From Aralia elata (Eukaryota; Streptophyta; Magnoliopsida; Apiales; Araliaceae): a DNA stretch of 64,000 nucleotides. A program made the position numbers and the translations under genes. The notes beneath the pieces were generated by a model. That model saw only the letters and a list, made by a program, of their open reading frames with translations. It did no database searches and was not told where the DNA came from. Positions 60,401 through 64,000 of this stretch are shown here, one piece after another (the first letter of the stretch is position 1; every line of letters starts with the position of its first letter). The stretch is taken from assembly GCA_034770075.1 (NCBI GenBank), contig JAVJAP010000025.1, positions 124,001 to 188,000 of the forward strand, written 5' to 3'.

Positions 60401-62204
60401 AATAAGACATTTATATATGTGTACAACATATGTAAAGACTACCTATAACTTTAGAGGCTATGATGTGTACATGCTAATTGATTTGATACAACAAGAGGCA
60501 CTACCAAATAGTATTAAAATTAGTAATTTATTATATAAGCAAATAAAAAAAGCTAAGGTTGAGAATGTAAATTTCCAATCATTATATCAATTTTAGTTGC
60601 GTTAATTAGTTTATTAGTTATATTTGTTTGTGTTTGTGTAGCAATATTTGCATAGTATTTTATACTTTAATGTTTATACATATTTTCGTTTTCTTTTAAT
60701 CTATTCTATATATAAACTTAGCGACAAAGAGAAAATGAGAGGGTTATACTAATTTACCTTTTAAGTTTTAATATTCAAGTGGGATACGCAAATGAAGTAC
60801 ATAAGTAATGAGCAATTATGGATAATAATAAGTCAAGAGCAAAAGAAAAGTCTAGGATATTATGATCTTCCAATGAAGGTCTTAATATCGTTGAATGTGA
60901 TCATTTTAGCACTTTTTATTTTAACATGTTTCTGAAAATTACATATTGACCTCTTAGCTGGTAAGTATTATAGTATTATGCTATGGCCCTAAATTTGAAA
61001 AACACTTCTCAGTTACATCTTTAAACAAAATAAATTTTTTATATTTAAAAAAAAAAACACTTAGTGAGGGCAACTGACCTTGTTCGGTCCTATGTTGGTC
61101 CACCCCTAGGCACTGCCATTTCATCTGATAGCAGATGGGCCATAATGTTACACCTTAAAGTTGATTCTTGAATTTAGCATATGTTTGTTTTTGTTTATAT
61201 GTTTATCAGTTGTAATAGTAATTTTTTACATTCCGTTTCATGTCAACTAGTTGAATGAGTGGTATATTGAAATTCCAGTTTTGCAACTTTCTTACACAAT
61301 CTTGAGAGTGATGCAGGATTAATAATGCAGGATCAAACGCATATAGTTACAAACCACTGGCAGAAGCTTCAGATGAAGATCTTCTGTAAGCATTCTATGT
61401 GCTTTCATTCTATAGTACCTAATTAGTTGTAAATATTTGGGCTCAATTTTGTGAATGCTATGCAGAGAAAGTTGTCACTACAAACACCCTCGGTTTTGAT
61501 GATATGCTGTCGAGAGGTGAATTGTCTTTTCTAGGATTTTAGGTGGCATTTATCATACCTTTCGCTAATCTGTTTGCTATATAGGCGATAAACATGATGC
61601 TTAAACCAACCTCGGGGAGGTCATATATTCAATATTGATGGAGCTGGTTCAGATGGAAGACCAACACCCAGGTGTGTGATGTTTCTGTTCATCCTTTCAG
61701 TTGAAGGATATTGGATCTTAAACTATTATGTTGGCCAGATTGCCAGACAAAAATCTGGTAAAAAGCATATAAGGGAATTCATAATGACTGAGAAAAGAGT
61801 ATGTGTGTTGAATATGCTCTATTCCCTTGACAATCTCTTTGGAAGAAAATTTACTGCTCTAAGGGCGTTGATCTTCTATTGTGTTGTATAAACCATAAAG
61901 AAGAGTGTTGCTCACTGAAATAAAGAACAGTGGTCAGAATTAATTCTTTGACCTTTTTTTTTTATCTTTACTGAAGATTGTCATTTACTTGTCATTGGTG
62001 CGTTTTATCTCTCTTTGACTCTCCTCCCTTTAAGCACTCTCGCGATGCATCCTGCTAACAGTACTCTCTCCGTCTTTCTCTTTTAGTACTATCCTGAGGC
62101 ATAATCCTACTGATGTCTATTAAGTTGCAGGTTTATTATATAAAATTTCTTACAGCTTTTTCCTGTTTATCATGATTACAAGTTCATAATCAGCAGCACT
62201 TTAG

Positions 62205-62241
<37 letters not shown>

Positions 62242-62403
62242 CCTATCAATTTACAAACACTTGCATAAGTGTTATGAAATGCTTTTACTTGTTTTACTTC
62301 CAAACTTAATGGAATTTATTTCCCAAATGATCTCATTATCTTTAGATTTGCCGCATATGGAGCGACTAAGCGAAGTGTGGTGCATTTAACAAAATCATTA
62401 CAG
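44469..62403 (+). CDS. NOL: NOL, chlorophyll(ide) b reductase, partial (3' exons outside window)
   Basis: A chloroplast short-chain dehydrogenase that, with its partner NYC1, reduces chlorophyll b to 7-hydroxymethyl chlorophyll a during leaf ageing and light-harvesting complex breakdown. Exons: 44469-44727, 49317-49385, 57697-57758, 57891-57977, 61317-61385, 61466-61516, 61585-61671, 62346-62403. Residues 1 to about 70 are a Ser/Thr-rich transit peptide. The cofactor motif TGSTKGIG spans exons 1-2 (residues 82-89). NNAGSNAYS is in exon 5 and the YGATK catalytic pair in exon 8. Exons 1-4 keep one frame of 159 codons with GT-AG introns. Exons 5-7 fit the protein only if four extra bases are ignored (near 61317, 61468-61470, 61494-61497, 61603-61605). 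Read literally with GT-AG splicing, the frame stops one codon into exon 5. The C-terminal exons are not found before 64000. It could be a real pseudogene or an assembly artefact. Confidence 0.85.
45290..45524. mobile_element. Stowaway-like MITE, copy 1
   Basis: It shares with copies 2-5 the inner arms (aattttgacttttt, then tttgaaaatatctcaaattgac) and ends gagcagagggagtgta, the ggagta-type end of Stowaway elements. The left end is degraded, so the start is approximate. Confidence 0.6.
46240..46575 (+). mobile_element. LINE (L1-type) 3' fragment in NOL intron 1
   Basis: The end reads ggtgtttggactcctcg, then cttgtaatttctttatcc, matching the 3' ends at 48150-48238 and 60225-60304. Upstream it matches the coding end of the other fragments (aagtgtgcatccttttaag). 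It is 5'-truncated, as is usual for LINE copies. Confidence 0.55.
46652..47982. mobile_element. Unclassified insertion flanked by a 17-bp direct repeat
   Basis: ttttggacattaaacct occurs at 46635-46651 and 47983-47999, and the match continues weakly (atttgtt). The interior has a two-copy block of about 100 bp with gaacct(t/c)ggtacaatcga (46823 and 46909) and a GC-rich palindrome array (47318-47535). A 199-codon minus-strand frame (47992-47393) matches no family I recognise and runs through the repeat array. Whether this is a retroposed sequence with a long target-site duplication or something else is not settled. Confidence 0.45.
47318..47535. repeat. Array of GCGCGGCCGCGC palindromes
   Basis: The perfect 12-bp palindrome gcgcggccgcgc occurs near 47403, 47435 and 47511. 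Degraded versions (tcggccgcgct, gcgcgacagcgct, ggcgtggcagcgct) lie between, each followed by ctggt(g/a)gt or similar. It stands out as GC-rich in AT-rich surroundings. Confidence 0.8.
48061..48238 (+). mobile_element. 5'-truncated LINE 3' end
   Basis: It begins with atgggtgcgtttaggagaatttttgtttctgatctt, a variant of the coding end found at 48700, and ends gtggacttgttcaagcttgtattctctg, then an A-rich tail (ttttaaaaaaataat). Confidence 0.5.
48560..48800 (+). mobile_element. LINE (L1-type) ORF2 C-terminal fragment
   Basis: The frame near 48584 reads FWDLDGRNAQHFRE, then LWTSAMGAFRVF. It has the same shape as the C-terminal end of plant L1 ORF2 at 60000-60130 (WGIWIERNVRIF). It has no intact domain. 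Confidence 0.55.
49681..49948. mobile_element. Stowaway-like MITE, copy 2
   Basis: It starts tactctctgagatcc and ends ggaacggaggtagta, the CTCCxTCCGTTCC-type terminal repeats with TA at both edges that mark Tc1/mariner Stowaway MITEs. The interior arms mirror each other (agtcaacttaaaacattttc against gaaaatgtctcatatatact). Confidence 0.8.
50584..50735 (-). repeat. 3' LTR of the Copia element (152 bp)
   Basis: On the minus strand it starts TGTTAGAAGATAG and ends ATTCTTACA. It holds a TATA-like TATAAATA (complement at 50631-50638). Confidence 0.9.
52358..52455 (-). repeat. 33-bp tandem repeat within Copia pol
   Basis: On the minus strand the block encodes IPTCSSKDTG-type units three to four times. 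It lies in the variable linker between integrase and RT. Confidence 0.7.
52580..53086. mobile_element. hAT-like MITE rich in CCGGTACCG, TSD CTGTTTAG
   Basis: The ends are TAGGGGTGCTCA and the complement of TAGGGGTGTTCA. ctgtttag lies directly outside both ends (52572-52579 and 53087-53094), an 8-bp duplication as in hAT elements. Both arms are made of aaccggtaccgaa-type words and can fold on each other, with a 200-bp AT-rich middle. Removing it rejoins the Copia pol frame (QCTKQ to NESEPELRTYARKG). Confidence 0.9.
55010..55161 (-). repeat. 5' LTR of the Copia element (152 bp)
   Basis: It is identical to 50584-50735. On the minus strand this is the promoter-bearing LTR; the TATA-like complement is at 55057-55064. 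The primer site follows with no gap. Confidence 0.9.
55057..55064 (-). promoter_or_regulatory. TATA-like box of the Copia 5' LTR
   Basis: TATAAATA on the minus strand within ttgtataaatatagc. It would drive transcription antisense to NOL. Confidence 0.5.
55232..56237. mobile_element. hAT-like non-autonomous element, 1006 bp, TSD TTTGGAAG
   Basis: The ends are CATAGTTGTCACG and its complement. tttggaag lies outside both (55224-55231 and 56238-56245), 8 bp. Both subterminal regions contain gacgcctaggcgac and related palindromes. There is no transposase frame. A GA-rich leader-like stretch lies near 55860-55940. Confidence 0.8.
56278..56667. mobile_element. hAT-like MITE, 390 bp, TSD GATTTGAT
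   Basis: The ends are CAATGTTCTAAAAAT and the complement of CAGTGTTTCAAAAAT. gatttgat lies outside both (56270-56277 and 56668-56675). The arms are rich in gcctaggcg words; the middle is AT-rich. Confidence 0.88.
57434..57469. repeat. GT/TA microsatellite in NOL intron 2
   Basis: gtgtgtgtgt run followed by a tatatata run. Confidence 0.9.
58067..58332. mobile_element. Stowaway-like MITE, copy 3
   Basis: It starts tactctctcaattta and ends aacatagggagaa. Inner arms ttgacttttgaaagtcaa and aacttttaaaaagtcaat match the other copies. The right terminal repeat is degraded. Confidence 0.7.
59030..59252. mobile_element. Stowaway-like MITE, copy 4
   Basis: It starts tactccttccattctataag and ends ttggagggagta, with TA at both edges. 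The arms match copy 1 closely (cttgtaattagtag, then tttagatagttt). Confidence 0.75.
59380..60304 (+). mobile_element. LINE (L1-type) 3' fragment with zf-RVT-like end
   Basis: Frames 59367-59756 and 59744-60085 give LYLESKGSLK, then in a neighbouring frame a zinc-binding-RVT-like stretch (MRQRRKPYKSLSPDVCNVF), ESFSHLFLHYLVAWRLW and LWRCACFAWGIWIERNVRIF. These are C-terminal landmarks of plant L1 ORF2. Stops and frame changes break it. The 3' end reads aggacttcttgtccttg, then an A-rich tail (accaaaaaaaag) at about 60304. The 5' part, including RT, is missing, as expected from 5' truncation. Confidence 0.7.
62206..62239. repeat. CT microsatellite in NOL intron 7
   Basis: About 16 uninterrupted ct units between exons 7 and 8. 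Confidence 0.9.
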
Positions 62404-63839
62404 GTAAATGCTGAACTTCCCTTTTGAGATTATATGCTATTTATTACTTTGAATGGCCTTGATAACCTTTTCCCTTCAGCTTTAGATATTCTGAGAATAA
62501 TGGCAAGAGTTTTCTGGATTATTATAATAGATTCTAATGGCACATACTTTTTCATACCTATACTGGTTTCATTATCTAGTATATGATACAATATAGCTTT
62601 CGTAGTAATATAACTTGATCACTTCTTTCACATTACTATAAAAATAGAAGGAAGATATGACTTATTAAAAAATAAAGATTTATGTGTACTGTATCTGTAC
62701 AATTCAGCTGGTCTCCTACGGTGAAGAATTTTTCTTAACACCTAAACCTCATCAAGGCTTGAACATAGAACACCATATGTCCCAATTCACTGAACAACGA
62801 AGAAAAGAAACAAGGGAGAGAGTCTCACTACTCCAAATGTGCAAGATAGATATATCCAGTGACAAGGACATATGGAGCTGGTGTATCTGGTGGAAATCAT
62901 TTGTGATTAGTGTGTGCCTACCAAGAACTAAGAACCAAACCAAATCCCTGATCTTACAACTAAATTTATCACATATAATTCATACTAACTTGGATCTCTT
63001 CATCTACACTTAATGACCTCATAATATGTGGATTAAGGCCCTCAGTGTTATAGCCATTTATGGAACTCAAAAAATATTACTATGATTTGATTATATTTTA
63101 AAAGTAAACTAAGCCACATTATCTGCACTGATTCTTTAACTCATAGAATGTCGATGTAGCTAGAATGAAGCATGTAACACCTCAATGAAGGACATAACAA
63201 TGAAGAATGAAGCAAAAAGAAGTTTTAATATATACAATTGTCAATCCTTTGGAGCTTTGGTTCAGGATTTGAGGTTGATGCTTCTTCTATTATTATTATA
63301 TTTTCTTAATCTTTTAATGTTGAGTATGATGGAATTTACCTGAATTTTTTTGAGGAAGCTCTAGGGTCATAGATGTGTTTGATGATAAATCTTTGGACAG
63401 GTAAACATAATAACATGTGGTTGAAACTGATAGGAGTTACTATGCGCAAATAATACCAAAGGTTGGGTCTGCATATAGTTCACCGTCTCAATATTCCAAA
63501 TTGTAAGACAAGTATCAGTAAAACTGTTTTTCATGAGAAGGTTAAAAAAGATATTGTAGAAAGGGTTGAAGTTGAACTCAAAAGGTGAATATTTCTAGAT
63601 TCACGCGGGGGAAGTAGTTTCTTGTTCTGGCCCCTTCTGGAGCTTAGTGGCTGTTATAATAGCAGGCAATAGATGCTGTTATGTAGCTGAAGTGCCTCCA
63701 GTAGGGTCATGTCATGTTCAAGCCCCTACACCCCTTTAGAGTGGTAATGTGAATGTTATAGAACATGATAACAATGTGGAATGCATACCAAAAGGATGAA
63801 CTTGGGAGACTTGTACTGCTCATTTACAAATTTGTATAA
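62404..63839 (+). other. NOL intron 8, incomplete
   Basis: GTAAATG follows exon 8 at 62404. No stretch up to the window edge encodes the expected C-terminal part of the protein, so this intron exceeds 1.5 kb. A 109-codon frame at 62684-63013 has no recognisable domain. Confidence 0.6.
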
Positions 63840-64000
63840 TACTACTTCTTTTCCAAATTATAAGATCAATATTGACTTTTCAAAAGTCAATTTCAAACAT
63901 TTTCAAACTTAAAATTGACATGAATTTATGTAGTTTATATCCAATCCAATTATGAATATCTTAAACTACCTAAAAAGTACTAGTGTACTACTAGTTATAA
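63840..64000. mobile_element. Stowaway-like MITE, copy 5, cut by window edge
   Basis: It starts tactacttcttttccaaattataag and carries the inner arm gacttttcaaaagtcaattt, continuing to the last base. The right half is outside. Confidence 0.7.

Larger units (their letters stand above)
57978..61316 (+). other. NOL intron 4 (3.3 kb)
   Basis: GTACTT follows exon 4 at 57978. The intron ends gatgcag before 61317, but the frame needs one further base removed. It contains two Stowaway-like MITEs and a LINE fragment. The part 60305-61316 is AT-rich; an 83-codon frame at 60345-60596 matches nothing I know. Confidence 0.7.

Noticed and set aside
60345..60596. 83-codon frame in NOL intron 4
   Set aside because: No recognisable motif; AT-rich intronic DNA; nothing in context supports a gene.
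58889..61120. Possible hAT-like element with cagtggtgg and cactgcc ends
   Set aside because: The end similarity is short and no 8-bp duplication was found outside the ends.
62684..63013. 109-codon frame in NOL intron 8 as a missing NOL exon or new gene
   Set aside because: The translation does not resemble the C-terminal part of the reductase and has no domain.
1..64000. Endogenous pararetrovirus sequence
   Set aside because: All RT fragments have Gypsy or Copia context with LTRs and integrase; no movement-protein or caulimovirid arrangement was seen.
1..64000. tRNA or rRNA genes
   Set aside because: The only tRNA-related signals are primer-binding sites next to LTRs; no cloverleaf or rRNA segment was recognised.

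Overview
The window is plant nuclear DNA, most likely from a eudicot. It is AT-rich and packed with LTR retrotransposons, MITEs and 5'-truncated LINEs. It holds one recognisable host gene, in pieces, with GT-AG introns and a chloroplast-targeted product. I see no bacterial genes, CRISPR array, rRNA or tRNA gene.

Layout. (1) 1-10662: a retrotransposon with about 4.2 kb LTRs and a short non-coding interior (LARD type). Its left LTR runs off the window. It sits in an Athila-like pol remnant (10664-11770). (2) 12135-13849: a candidate Harbinger-like DNA transposon carrying a broken GRF zinc-finger gene on the minus strand. (3) 14447-24245: a decayed Tekay/Del-like chromovirus with 2.5 kb LTRs, gag-pol and a chromodomain-like C-terminus; its right LTR is cut short. 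(4) 24246-37330: 3' ends and LTRs of further Gypsy elements. The LTR starting at 25464 is split by a complete Reina-like element (25801-35268, TSD TAAGG). That element was itself hit four times: a solo LTR (29040-30537), an antisense solo LTR (31577-33272), an 808-bp TRIM (33435-34242) and a 151-bp foldback MITE (34594-34744). Each hit is bounded by its own target-site duplication, two of them with one mismatch. (5) 37330-43268: antisense LTR fragments, one of them split by a 4 kb antisense solo LTR (38799-42793, TSD AGGGG).

(6) 44469 to beyond the right edge: NOL (NYC1-like chlorophyll b reductase), a short-chain dehydrogenase of chlorophyll b breakdown. Eight exons are visible; the 3' exons lie outside. 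The introns are very large because they hold LINE 3' fragments, five copies of one Stowaway-like MITE, two hAT-like elements with a CGCCTAGGCG core, and a young antisense Copia element (50584-55161) with identical 152-bp LTRs and its own hAT MITE.

The first four NOL exons read cleanly. Exons 5-7 appear to carry four extra single bases, each lengthening a mononucleotide run, so the gene is either decaying or was miscalled in assembly. I found no convincing new biological system. The best leads are the NOL indel pattern, the nested insertion stack with readable junctions, the palindrome and 'cataact' modules shared between unrelated LTRs, the possible GRF-carrying transposon, and the gag-less but recently moved Copia element.
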